NCBI GenBank assembly: GCA_039190005.1
Contig: JBCCYM010000007.1
Span: 1 to 41,308 of the forward strand
Direction: 5' to 3'
DNA length: 41,308 nucleotides
Source: JBCCYM01 sp039190005
Lineage (GTDB): Bacteria > Pseudomonadota > Gammaproteobacteria > UBA12402
Shown here piece after piece: positions 1 to 6,688 of this stretch. A program made the translations under genes and the position numbers. The notes below the pieces were generated by a model, which saw only the letters and a list, made by a program, of their open reading frames with translations, had not been told where the DNA came from and did not search any database. How positions within the stretch are numbered: position 1 is the stretch's first letter; each line of letters begins with the position of its first letter.

Positions 1-30
1 GTTGCGGATTCGATAACGTTGCTTTGGCAT
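1..30 (-). CDS. IS5-family DDE transposase, first 10 codons only (partial)
   Basis: The minus strand from 30 reads ATG followed by codons for PKQRYRIRN, then leaves the window. IS5/IS903-group transposases typically open with a short basic motif of this kind (Met-x-Lys-x-Arg-Tyr-Lys/Arg-x-x-Asn-Trp). An AGAGG sequence lies 6 nt upstream of the ATG, and the gene sits just inside a recognisable IS terminal repeat. Whether the gene is intact cannot be judged from this fragment. Confidence 0.6.
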   Translation of the reverse strand, partial: MPKQRYRIRN

Positions 31-141
31 GGGAATTCCTCTTTGCTGTTATTATTTGTTTCACAACAACAGTCTAAAGATTTACCCTCCACCTCTCAAC
101 CTTTTCTTCTCCGCAACCTTTTATATTTATGCAACAACGCC
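1..141 (-). mobile_element. end of an IS903-like (IS5 family) insertion sequence, running off the left edge
   Basis: Read on the minus strand, the element begins at 141 with GGCGTTGTTGCATAAATA. This differs at three positions from the IS903 terminal repeat as I remember it (GGCTTTGTTGAATAAATC). About 110 bp inside this end, an AGAGG ribosome site precedes the start of a transposase gene. The IS903 group usually makes 9-bp target duplications, so 142-150 (ACTAAAGAA) should recur beyond the other end, which lies outside the window. The boundary rests on the match to the terminal repeat only. Confidence 0.7.
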
Positions 142-270
142 ACTAAAGAATATAATTCGCCTGTTGATTTTCGGGAAAGAGGTGAATTAGGAATATCTTC
201 CGGACATATTGGACATCAAGTGAAGAATGAGATGGTTTTAATTAAAAAATGGGGAATTTGCCGAAAATAG
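142..270 (+). pseudogene. C-terminal remnant of an unidentified gene cut by the insertion sequence
   Basis: From the IS boundary an open frame runs 42 codons to TAG at 268-270. The residues (EYNSPVDFRERGELG and onward, ending KKWGICRK) have an ordinary protein-like composition. The part of this frame inside the IS is just antisense to the element. The simplest reading is the tail of a gene interrupted at 141. I do not recognise the family, and a chance open frame remains possible. Confidence 0.3.
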
Positions 271-307
271 CCATTCTCAGCAATATTTGGCAATCGACGC
301 TAGAGTC

Positions 308-583
308 TTACATTTTAAATAAATCAGCATGATTACCAATATTCAATAGCGTTATACTTTCGTGTTCAACCTTGACATATAAAAGCAAATCATCTGGTTT
401 TAGGTGTAGTTCTCTGATGCCTTTGAGATTACCTTTTAATTCATGATCTTTATATTTCGTAGGTAATGCTTTATTTCCAGCTAAAAGATTCACAACATGC
501 TTTAATTCTGACAAAATTGTCGGATTATGTTTATATTTTTTAAGCGATTTCCTGAAAGGTTTCTTATAGATAACCCTAAGCAT
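308..583 (-). CDS. YafQ-family type II toxin (mRNA interferase)
   Basis: This 91-residue protein has the YafQ/RelE-superfamily fold signature. It shows YKDHELKGNLKGIRELH at 44-60, PDDLLLY at 63-69 and a C-terminal NHADLF. Residues aligning with the known YafQ catalytic set are H47, H60, D64, H85 and F89; the Trp that follows the Asp in E. coli YafQ is Asp here. YafQ toxins cleave mRNA on translating ribosomes and are blocked by the DinJ antitoxin. The gene overlaps the 3' end of the upstream antitoxin gene by 8 bp, the normal antitoxin-toxin order. It appears intact, unlike the second yafQ copy at 10920. It probably helps stabilise the island end in which it sits. Confidence 0.85.
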   Translation of the reverse strand: MLRVIYKKPFRKSLKKYKHNPTILSELKHVVNLLAGNKALPTKYKDHELKGNLKGIRELHLKPDDLLLYVKVEHESITLLNIGNHADLFKM

Positions 584-803
584 TTTTAATCATTTCATCC
601 ATTTCATGGTTAAATTGTTCTAATGTCATCACTTCATCATCTTTTGTATCCAATAAAGACTTTTCAAGAGGGGATAATCTTTTCTTATACGCATTTGCCA
701 ATAATAAACGCGCATAAGAACTGATGGACAATCCAACTTGTTTCGCGCTTTCTTTTAAGCTCGTAGCCAGTTTGTCGTCGAGCATGACTTGTATTTTTTG
801 CAT
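576..803 (-). CDS. RelB/DinJ-type ribbon-helix-helix antitoxin
   Basis: This 75-residue protein has an N-terminal ribbon-helix-helix region (QVMLDDKLATSLKESAKQVGLSIS begins at about residue 5). Its acidic C-terminal half, rich in Asp and Glu, would wrap the toxin. It is the first gene of a two-gene operon, and its last 8 bp overlap the YafQ toxin gene. Antitoxins of this class repress their own promoter through the ribbon-helix-helix domain. A perfect 9-bp-arm palindrome lies 18 bp upstream of the start and overlaps a good -10 box, which fits autoregulation. The sequence is only loosely DinJ-like, so the subfamily is an inference from its partner. Confidence 0.8.
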   Translation of the reverse strand: MQKIQVMLDDKLATSLKESAKQVGLSISSYARLLLANAYKKRLSPLEKSLLDTKDDEVMTLEQFNHEMDEMIKNA

Positions 804-821
804 AACTACACCTTAATCAAT

Positions 822-866
822 ATTAATCATTATGATTAATTATAGCGTATAAATAACAAGAATCAA
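822..866 (-). promoter_or_regulatory. promoter and palindromic operator of the first YafQ antitoxin-toxin operon
   Basis: On the minus strand, TTGATT (861-866) and TATAAT (839-844) are separated by 16 bp. The palindrome ATTAATCAT-T-ATGATTAAT (822-840) has perfect 9-bp arms and touches the downstream edge of the -10 box. A repressor bound there would block RNA polymerase. This placement is typical for ribbon-helix-helix antitoxins. The antitoxin start codon follows at 803. Confidence 0.65.
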
Positions 867-1193
867 TGGTTAATAGCATTACTACTAGAATAATCAACCA
901 AAAACTGTCAAATTAGACGCTCAGACCTTACTTGTAATCTGTCAAATAATTCAAAAAACAACGCTATTTTGACACTTTTTAAAGCAAAATCTGACTGTTA
1001 ATTTAGGATATACTTAATCCTACATATCACTCCTTTTTTGCTTTAGATTTTAACTATCCCTTATATAAGCCGCTACATATCAATATGAAAAACTATCTTC
1101 CTACTCTTACCTTGCGGGAATCACAGGGACTCTCAGGAGCTGTTTGCGACAAAAAGTGCTAAATTTTCAATACCTTATGTTTTGCGCGCAAAT
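867..1193. other. non-coding stretch between the toxin-antitoxin operon and the tRNA scar
   Basis: I see no credible gene here. TGTCAAA occurs at 906-912 and 940-946, and its inverse TTTTGACA at 967-974. These could be protein-binding repeats such as integrase arm sites, but they are short. A weak inverted repeat (AGGAT/ATCCT) lies at about 1007-1021. Nothing resembling the 5' half of a tRNA precedes the tRNA fragment. Confidence 0.4.
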
Positions 1194-1237
1194 CTTTTAA
1201 CCAGTTGGTCATAGGTTCGAATCCTATACGCCCACCA
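1194..1237 (+). other. 3' fragment of a tRNA-Lys(UUU) gene, probable attachment-site scar
   Basis: The fragment starts at an anticodon loop (CTTTTAA, anticodon TTT). It continues through a 3' anticodon-stem strand CCAGT, a variable loop and a perfect T-arm (ATAGG-TTCGAAT-CCTAT), and ends in ACGCCCACCA. The bases before it (GCGCAAAT) cannot pair with CCAGT, and there is no D-arm or 5' acceptor strand, so it is not a functional tRNA. The acceptor strand also appears one base short compared with E. coli tRNA-Lys. Tyrosine-recombinase islands that integrate at the anticodon loop or T-arm leave exactly this kind of 3' duplicate at the end away from the intact tRNA. Confidence 0.75.
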
Positions 1238-1289
1238 GTGTTTCTAAGTTTGATTATCACAAAGCATGATTTCCGAGCATTCTCTTTGT

Positions 1290-1469
1290 GGCTTCGACAA
1301 GCTCAGCCATCTATACGCCAAACCTACCGAAAAGCAACCCCTAACTAAGTTCGTTGAGAGCGATCCATGAACTTGCCAAAGGGCGGTCCCTGAGCTCGCC
1401 GAAGGGCGGTCCCTAAGCCTGCTTGCCCTGAGCCTGCTTGCCCTGAGCCTGTCGAAGGGTCGAAGGGCC
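1290..1469. repeat. CTTCGACAAGCTCAG-type repeat cluster downstream of ssb
   Basis: A single copy with TGG/CCA flanks lies at 1290-1310. A degenerate tandem array runs at about 1360-1469. The array mixes two spacings: units resembling GGTCCCTGAGCTCGCCGAAGG, and a 15-bp unit CCCTGAGCCTGCTTG repeated back to back. On the minus strand the array starts 11 bp after the ssb stop codon, so it is transcribed at the 3' end of ssb and may fold into hairpins. Confidence 0.9.
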
Positions 1470-1479
1470 AAAGGCAAGC

Positions 1480-1920
1480 CTAAAAAGGAATATCGTCATC
1501 AAAATCATTATTAGCGGGCGCGGTTGCGGGCGCGGCTTTACTTGCTGAACTGCTAGAACCGGCATAATCACCACTAGAACCGCGACTGTCTAACATTTGC
1601 ATATTATCGGCAATCACTTCCGTGGTATAACGTTTATTGCCGTCTTTATCTTCCCAATCACGGGTTTGCAGACGCCCTTCGATATATACTTTTGAACCTT
1701 TTTTAAGATATTCACCAGCAATTTCCCCCAAACGACGGTACAGCGTGATCCGATGCCACTCGGTACGCTCTTGGGTTTCACCGGTGTTTTTATCTTTCCA
1801 CGATTCTGAAGTCGCTAAACGCATGTTTGCCACAGCATTACCGTTGGGCATATAGCGCACTTCTGGATCCGCGCCTAAATTGCCGATTAAAATTACTTTA
1901 TTTATACCTCTACTTGCCAT
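1480..1920 (-). CDS. ssb: single-stranded DNA-binding protein
   Basis: This 146-residue SSB has the OB-fold N-terminal domain at residues 1-110 (INKVILIGNLGADPEVRYMP at 6-25; WHRITLYRRLGEIAGEYLKKGSKVYIEGRLQTR in the middle). A short low-complexity Ser/Ala linker follows. It ends in the canonical acidic tip DFDDDIPF that recruits repair and replication proteins. It binds single-stranded DNA as a homotetramer. AGGAGAAAAAAATG gives a strong ribosome site and fixes the start. The gene lies downstream of the transporter gene on the same strand with a 43-bp gap, so the two may be cotranscribed. The 3' side is a repeat array rather than a clear terminator. Confidence 0.97.
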   Translation of the reverse strand: MASRGINKVILIGNLGADPEVRYMPNGNAVANMRLATSESWKDKNTGETQERTEWHRITLYRRLGEIAGEYLKKGSKVYIEGRLQTRDWEDKDGNKRYTTEVIADNMQMLDSRGSSGDYAGSSSSASKAAPATAPANNDFDDDIPF

Positions 1921-1963
1921 TTTTTTCTCCTAAAATTATAAGATTAATAGATCAATGGATTTT

Positions 1964-3337
1964 CTAATGATGTATCGCAATGGTCATCGCTTGTAAATCT
2001 TCGGTCTTTACGATACTTTTGTCAATCTTTAAATACGCGGCGCCCTCTTCATGGATGACAGCGACTTCGACAACACCCGGCATCCGCGCCAATTGATTTT
2101 GCAACCGTTGGGCATCGGCTTTGTGCATTTTACCAATACGCATATTGTGGCTGCTAATATAACGGGGTTCTTTCATCGTAAAGGCAAAGAGCAACCAGAT
2201 AAAACCAAGGAACATGCTAAACAGAAATACACCTTCAACATTATAACGATGAAAAAAGAAACCGCCAAGACTACCGCCGACAAAAATACCAAGAAATTGA
2301 CAAGTTGAATAGATGCCAAGCGCTGTTCCTTTACGTCCGGCTGGGGCAATCTTTGACACCAATGACGGAATGGTAGCCTCCAAGGTAATAAACGCGGTAA
2401 AGAATAAAAACAGCAGTACCGCGCTAGGCCAAACATATCGGTGAAATTCCCAAAGAAAAAGCTGTGAGAGTGTAATAATTAACACCGCGATAAAATAGAC
2501 CTGCTTCATTTTGCGCTTTGACTCAGCAATCACCACCATAGGAATCATTGCCACAAACGCCAGTATGATAACCGGCACAAAGATCAAACATAGCTCCATT
2601 TCTGACAGTCCAGCTATTTCAGTCAAGGTAACCGGTACCGCAATGAAACTGGCGGTTAAGATCGCATGTAACATAAAAATGCCTAAATCCTGGCGTAACA
2701 GCGCGCCATTTTTGAGAATACTCCCTAAGCAACTAAGCTTGAGCTCGGTATCACTATGGAAAGACGAACGTGCCGGCGTGGGCACAACAAAAACAAGCAT
2801 CACTATCCCACAGGCGGCAAGTATTGCCGTTAACCAAAAAATACCCGGCACACCCACCCAAGCATTCATAGCGGGCCCCAATATCATTGCCGCGCAAAAA
2901 GATAAGGCAATAATTGAACCGACCAATGCCATGGCTTTAGTGCGGTTTTCTTCGCGCGTCAAATCGGCCAGTAACGCGGTTAATGTACTACCAACAGCAC
3001 CCGCCCCCTGCAAGGCACGACCGATAATAATGCCGCTGATACTATGTGACAAAGCCGCGATAATCGATCCACCGGCAAAAAACAATAGGCCCATAAAGAT
3101 AATGCGCTTACGACCAAACGCGTCCGATAACATGCCAAACGGAATCTGTAAACAGGCTTGGGTCAAACCATAAATACCCAATGCCACCCCGATTAACATT
3201 GAGGTACTGCCATACAACTGCCGCGCGTAAATGGTAAATACTGGCAAAATCATGAAAAGCCCCAGCATCCGAAACGCGTAAATACTCGAAAGTGACAGCG
3301 CCGCGTAACGTTCCTGACCTGATAATTTAATTGACAT
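1964..3337 (-). CDS. YajR-type major facilitator superfamily transporter
   Basis: This 457-residue inner-membrane protein has twelve predicted helices. The conserved MFS motif A (GMLSDAFGRKRIIF) follows helix 2. The last ~60 residues (from about HKADAQRLQNQLARMPGVVE) form a soluble beta-alpha domain resembling the YAM domain of E. coli YajR. The substrate is unknown for the family, and proton-coupled drug or metabolite export is only suggested. I chose ATG 3337 (MSIKLSG) over the longer frame starting at 3373. GGGAG lies 11 bp upstream of it, and related proteins begin close to the first helix. It sits divergent from uvrA and upstream of ssb, a grouping I recall from Coxiella and Legionella. 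Confidence 0.9.
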   Translation of the reverse strand: MSIKLSGQERYAALSLSSIYAFRMLGLFMILPVFTIYARQLYGSTSMLIGVALGIYGLTQACLQIPFGMLSDAFGRKRIIFMGLLFFAGGSIIAALSHSISGIIIGRALQGAGAVGSTLTALLADLTREENRTKAMALVGSIIALSFCAAMILGPAMNAWVGVPGIFWLTAILAACGIVMLVFVVPTPARSSFHSDTELKLSCLGSILKNGALLRQDLGIFMLHAILTASFIAVPVTLTEIAGLSEMELCLIFVPVIILAFVAMIPMVVIAESKRKMKQVYFIAVLIITLSQLFLWEFHRYVWPSAVLLFLFFTAFITLEATIPSLVSKIAPAGRKGTALGIYSTCQFLGIFVGGSLGGFFFHRYNVEGVFLFSMFLGFIWLLFAFTMKEPRYISSHNMRIGKMHKADAQRLQNQLARMPGVVEVAVIHEEGAAYLKIDKSIVKTEDLQAMTIAIHH

Positions 3338-3685
3338 TACTTCTATTCTCCCATTATGCCTAATGCACTTCAAGACGCGATTTTACCCACCCATTTTGTC
3401 ACCATCAAAACGTCCCAAGATTCGTGAGCCCGGCGAAGACGCCCCCTGAGCCTGCTTGCCCTGAGCCTGTCGAAGGGTCGAAAGGTCAAAAGATGACAAC
3501 AAACTGAAAAAACAAATTTTCTAATCCCCACCATGTTTAAGTACATATCAATTCGCATCTCGAAGCGGGTTGGGTATAGAACTTGTTAGTGTAACCTATT
3601 TTCCCTTAAAAATACTAGTGTTTAGCAATAATTTAGCTTGATAAAACTTAAATTAATATTTTATGCAATTTATCTAAGCTAGTGC
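3338..3685. other. divergent intergenic region between the transporter gene and uvrA
   Basis: Apart from the repeat array at 3424-3485 and the uvrA promoter at its right end, I see only AT-rich sequence here. No LexA box (CTGT-N8-ACAG) is visible, although uvrA and ssb are SOS genes in E. coli. No convincing promoter for the transporter gene was identified. Confidence 0.5.
3424..3485. repeat. CTGAGCCTGTCGAAGG-type repeat array between transporter gene and uvrA
   Basis: The array contains a degenerate unit (GTGAGCCCGGCGAAG), the 15-bp unit CCCTGAGCCTGCTTG, then CCCTGAGCCTGTCGAAGGG followed by a partial TCGAAAGG. The order (15-mer, then full unit, then trailing TCGAAGG) is the same as at the right end of the 1360-1469 array and in the inverted array near 18.9 kb. 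This suggests the arrays spread as blocks. Confidence 0.88.
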
Positions 3686-3714
3686 TTCGCATCTTTTGAT
3701 ACAAAGCGTATAAT
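3686..3714 (+). promoter_or_regulatory. uvrA promoter, predicting a leaderless mRNA
   Basis: TTCGCA (3686-3691) and a perfect TATAAT (3709-3714) are spaced by 17 bp. The uvrA ATG is at 3723, only 8 bp past the -10 box, so transcription should start within about 2 nt of the start codon. No Shine-Dalgarno sequence precedes the ATG (TACGACGCT). An upstream promoter giving a longer leader cannot be excluded. Confidence 0.65.
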
Positions 3715-3722
3715 ACGACGCT

Positions 3723-6548
3723 ATGACAAAAGCCATCACGATTCAAGGGGCGCGTACGCACAACTTAAAGGATATTCATCTCAGTATCCCACGCGATCAA
3801 TTAACCGTAATTACTGGACTGTCCGGCTCAGGCAAATCATCACTGGCGTTTGATACCCTTTATGCCGAGGGGCAACGTCGTTATGTCGAATCACTCTCCG
3901 CTTACGCCCGTCAGTTCTTGTCGATGATGGAAAAACCAGATGTCGATCAGATTGACGGCTTATCACCAGCGATTTCCATTGAACAAAAATCAACCTCACA
4001 TAATCCACGCTCCACCGTCGGCACCATTACCGAAATTTATGATTACCTGCGCCTGCTGTTCGCGCGCATCGGCACACCACGTTGTCCCAAGCACGCGATT
4101 GACCTCACCGCGCAGACCATTAGTCAAATGGTTGACACTGTCCTGTCACTCCCTAAAGACAGCAAAATCATGCTGCTCGCGCCCATTGTCCGCAATCGCA
4201 AAGGTGAATACACCCGTCTCATTGAAGATTTACAGGCGCAAGGTTTTATTCGCGCGCGCATAGACGGCGAGCTCTATGAACTGGATGATGTCCCTAAACT
4301 GAGTTTACAAAAAAAGCATACTATAGAGGTCGTCATCGATCGTTTAAAAGTACGCCCAGATATCAAACTGCGTCTAACCGAGTCGTTTGAAACCACATTA
4401 CAGCTTGCCGGCGGTATCGCGGAGGTTGTGTTTATTGATCAACCGGATAAATCATTATTATTTTCAGCGAAATTCAGCTGTCCACATTGTGGTTACAGTA
4501 TTTCAGAGCTGGAGCCACGCTTATTTTCCTTTAATAATCCTATCGGCGCCTGCAACAGCTGTGATGGCTTGGGCGTACAACAGGTTTTTGCTGAAGAAAA
4601 AGTGATTCATGATCCCACATTAAGTGTCGGTGGCGGCGCGATACGCGGTTGGGATCATAAAAATGTCTACTATTATCAACTGCTGCAAAACTTGGCTAAA
4701 CACTATAAATTTAGCCTAGACGCGCGTTACAAAAGCCTACCCAAAAAAATTAGGCAGACAATTTTATATGGCAGTGGTAATGAGGTAATTGATCTGACGT
4801 ATATGGATGAATTCGGCAATAAACGTCCGCGAAAACAGCCGTTTGAAGGTGTGATTCCCAACATGCAACGCCGTTACCATGAAACACATTCACAAGCAAT
4901 GCGTGAACATTTAGCAAAATATTTGACGGTAAAACCTTGTGAAGCTTGCGCTGGCACTCGTTTGGGTGAAGCCGCGCGTCATGTTTTTGTCAACGATAAC
5001 AATATTGCGGATATTGCCGCTATGACCATTGGTGATGCCAAAACGTTTACCTATTCACTCAAATTCACCGGACAGAAAAAAAAGATTGCCTCTCGGATTC
5101 TGAAAGAAATTGGCGATCGTTTGGATTTTTTAGTTGAAGTCGGCTTAGACTATCTCACCTTAAATCGCAGTGCCGACACATTATCCGGCGGTGAAGCGCA
5201 GCGTATTCGCTTAGCCAGTCAAATCGGTTCCGGTCTGGTTGGAGTGATGTATATTCTTGATGAACCCTCTATCGGCTTACACCAACGTGATAACGCCCGT
5301 TTACTCAATACGCTGAAACACTTGCGTGATCTTGGCAATACTGTACTTGTTGTTGAACATGACGAAGACGCTATTCGTCATGCCGATCATATTATTGATA
5401 TGGGACCCGGTGCCGGTGTGCATGGTGGTGAAGTTGTGGTACAAGGCACGGTTAAAGATATTATTGCCAGTAAACGATCTGTCACTGGTCAATACCTGTC
5501 TGGTAAAAAAGAAATTGCCGTCCCTAAACAACGACGGAAAATCGATAACAAAAAAATGCTGCGTATTAAAGGCGCGGCATGTAATAATTTAAATACTATT
5601 GATGTGGATATTCCCGTCGGTGTGTTTACCTGTATTACCGGTGTTTCTGGTTCTGGCAAATCCAGTTTGATCAACGATACGTTATATCCACTAGCAGCGA
5701 CAAAATTAAACAAGGCAAGCACATTGCACGCCGGTGAATACCAGTCAATCAAAGGCTTAGAGTATTTTGATAAATGTGTTGAAATTGATCAAAGCCCTAT
5801 CGGTCGCACGCCACGTTCTAATCCAGCGACCTATACTGGTTTATTCACCCCAATTCGTGAATTGTTCGCGGCAACGCAAGAAGCACGCTCACGCGCTTAC
5901 AAACCCGGGCGTTTCAGTTTTAATGTGCGCGGCGGTCGTTGTGAAGCTTGTGAAGGCGATGGCGTTATTAAAGTAGAGATGCACTTTCTTGCTGATATTT
6001 TTGTCAGCTGTGATGTCTGTCAAGGTAAACGATACAATCGTGAAACGCTGGAGATACTTTATAAAGGTAAAAACATTCATCAAGTACTGGATATGACGGT
6101 GGAAGATGGCTTGGCATTTTTTTCCGCCGTGCCGGTAATTAAACGCAAGTTGCAAACCTTAATGGATGTGGGGCTTTCCTACATTAAATTGGGACAAAGC
6201 GCGACAACCTTATCCGGTGGCGAAGCGCAGCGGGTAAAATTATCACGAGAATTATCCAAACGTGACACCGGCAAAACACTGTATATTCTTGATGAACCCA
6301 CCACCGGCCTGCATTTTCATGACATCGCCCAATTACTCAAAATCCTACATCACTTACGTGACAGCAATAATACCGTGATTGTCATTGAACATAATTTAGA
6401 TGTCATCAAAACAGCCGATTGGCTTATTGATCTTGGTCCTGAAGGTGGTTTCAAAGGTGGCAACATCATCGCTGCCGGCACACCGGAACAAGTCGCGAAA
6501 AATAAACAATCTCACACCGGCAAATTTTTAAAACCGCTGCTTGTTTAA
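3723..6548 (+). CDS. uvrA: excinuclease ABC subunit A
   Basis: This 941-residue protein is the same length as E. coli UvrA (940). The first ATPase half has Walker A GLSGSGKSS at 32-40, a CxxC zinc module (CPHCGYS, then CNSCDGLG), signature LSGGEAQRIRLA and Walker B YILDEPSIGL. The second half has Walker A GVSGSGKSS, a second zinc finger (CEACEGDG, then CDVCQGKR), LSGGEAQRVKLS and YILDEPTTGL. UvrA dimerises, finds bulky DNA lesions with UvrB and starts nucleotide excision repair. The start at RGARTHNL-like spacing matches the family, so the missing ribosome site is real and not a start error. The gene stands alone on the plus strand and ends before a repeat fragment. Confidence 0.98.
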   Translation: MTKAITIQGARTHNLKDIHLSIPRDQLTVITGLSGSGKSSLAFDTLYAEGQRRYVESLSAYARQFLSMMEKPDVDQIDGLSPAISIEQKSTSHNPRSTVGTITEIYDYLRLLFARIGTPRCPKHAIDLTAQTISQMVDTVLSLPKDSKIMLLAPIVRNRKGEYTRLIEDLQAQGFIRARIDGELYELDDVPKLSLQKKHTIEVVIDRLKVRPDIKLRLTESFETTLQLAGGIAEVVFIDQPDKSLLFSAKFSCPHCGYSISELEPRLFSFNNPIGACNSCDGLGVQQVFAEEKVIHDPTLSVGGGAIRGWDHKNVYYYQLLQNLAKHYKFSLDARYKSLPKKIRQTILYGSGNEVIDLTYMDEFGNKRPRKQPFEGVIPNMQRRYHETHSQAMREHLAKYLTVKPCEACAGTRLGEAARHVFVNDNNIADIAAMTIGDAKTFTYSLKFTGQKKKIASRILKEIGDRLDFLVEVGLDYLTLNRSADTLSGGEAQRIRLASQIGSGLVGVMYILDEPSIGLHQRDNARLLNTLKHLRDLGNTVLVVEHDEDAIRHADHIIDMGPGAGVHGGEVVVQGTVKDIIASKRSVTGQYLSGKKEIAVPKQRRKIDNKKMLRIKGAACNNLNTIDVDIPVGVFTCITGVSGSGKSSLINDTLYPLAATKLNKASTLHAGEYQSIKGLEYFDKCVEIDQSPIGRTPRSNPATYTGLFTPIRELFAATQEARSRAYKPGRFSFNVRGGRCEACEGDGVIKVEMHFLADIFVSCDVCQGKRYNRETLEILYKGKNIHQVLDMTVEDGLAFFSAVPVIKRKLQTLMDVGLSYIKLGQSATTLSGGEAQRVKLSRELSKRDTGKTLYILDEPTTGLHFHDIAQLLKILHHLRDSNNTVIVIEHNLDVIKTADWLIDLGPEGGFKGGNIIAAGTPEQVAKNKQSHTGKFLKPLLV

Positions 6549-6550
6549 TC

Positions 6551-6586
6551 CTAAAAACCGCAGTGGTTCTTGAGCTTGTCGAAAGA
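6551..6586. repeat. degenerate repeat unit after uvrA
   Basis: CTAAAAACCGCAGTGGTT is followed directly by a decayed unit, TTGAGCTTGTCGAAAGA. The first 17 bases recur at 9507-9523 with one mismatch (CTAAAAACCGCGGTGGT) without the second part. GGTGGT also precedes units in the 37.4-kb array when read on the opposite strand. These are therefore probably remnants of the same composite repeat. Confidence 0.6.
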
Positions 6587-6606
6587 TTAATCCCCAAATC
6601 TATGCC

Positions 6607-6644
6607 AAAAAAATACGAGGAGAAATCAAACGCTTTCTCCCCGT
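6607..6644 (-). terminator. rho-independent terminator of the lipoprotein gene
   Basis: Read on the minus strand, GGAGAAA and TTTCTCC pair across an 8-nt loop (6619-6640). Extra ACG/CGT pairs extend the stem beyond one mismatch (6615-6644). A run of seven Ts follows (6607-6613). It lies 44 bp after the stop of the lipoprotein gene. The plus strand has no T run, so it should not terminate uvrA. Confidence 0.8.
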
Positions 6645-6688
6645 AGGATAGTTAGTATACCGAATATTTCTTGTTTATCGGTAGTCAA

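Noticed and set aside
1194..1237. Functional tRNA gene
   Set aside because: Only the anticodon loop to CCA end is present; the D-arm, 5' anticodon strand and 5' acceptor strand are missing.
1360..1469. Tandem repeats resembling a CRISPR array
   Set aside because: Units are contiguous at 15 or 20-23 bp with no unique spacers and no cas genes nearby.
1244..1477. 77-codon open frame on the minus strand after ssb
   Set aside because: It consists mostly of translated repeat units (RLRASRLRASRLR-like) and has no ribosome site; it is a by-product of the array.
2511..3173. 220-codon plus-strand open frame opposite the transporter gene
   Set aside because: It is antisense to a clearly conserved MFS protein, with an odd composition and no start signals.
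3370..3558. 62-codon minus-strand frame over the repeats before uvrA
   Set aside because: The frame spans a repeat array; no family resemblance and no ribosome site.
3338..3722. SOS (LexA) box for uvrA
   Set aside because: No CTGT-N8-ACAG sequence was found in the region.
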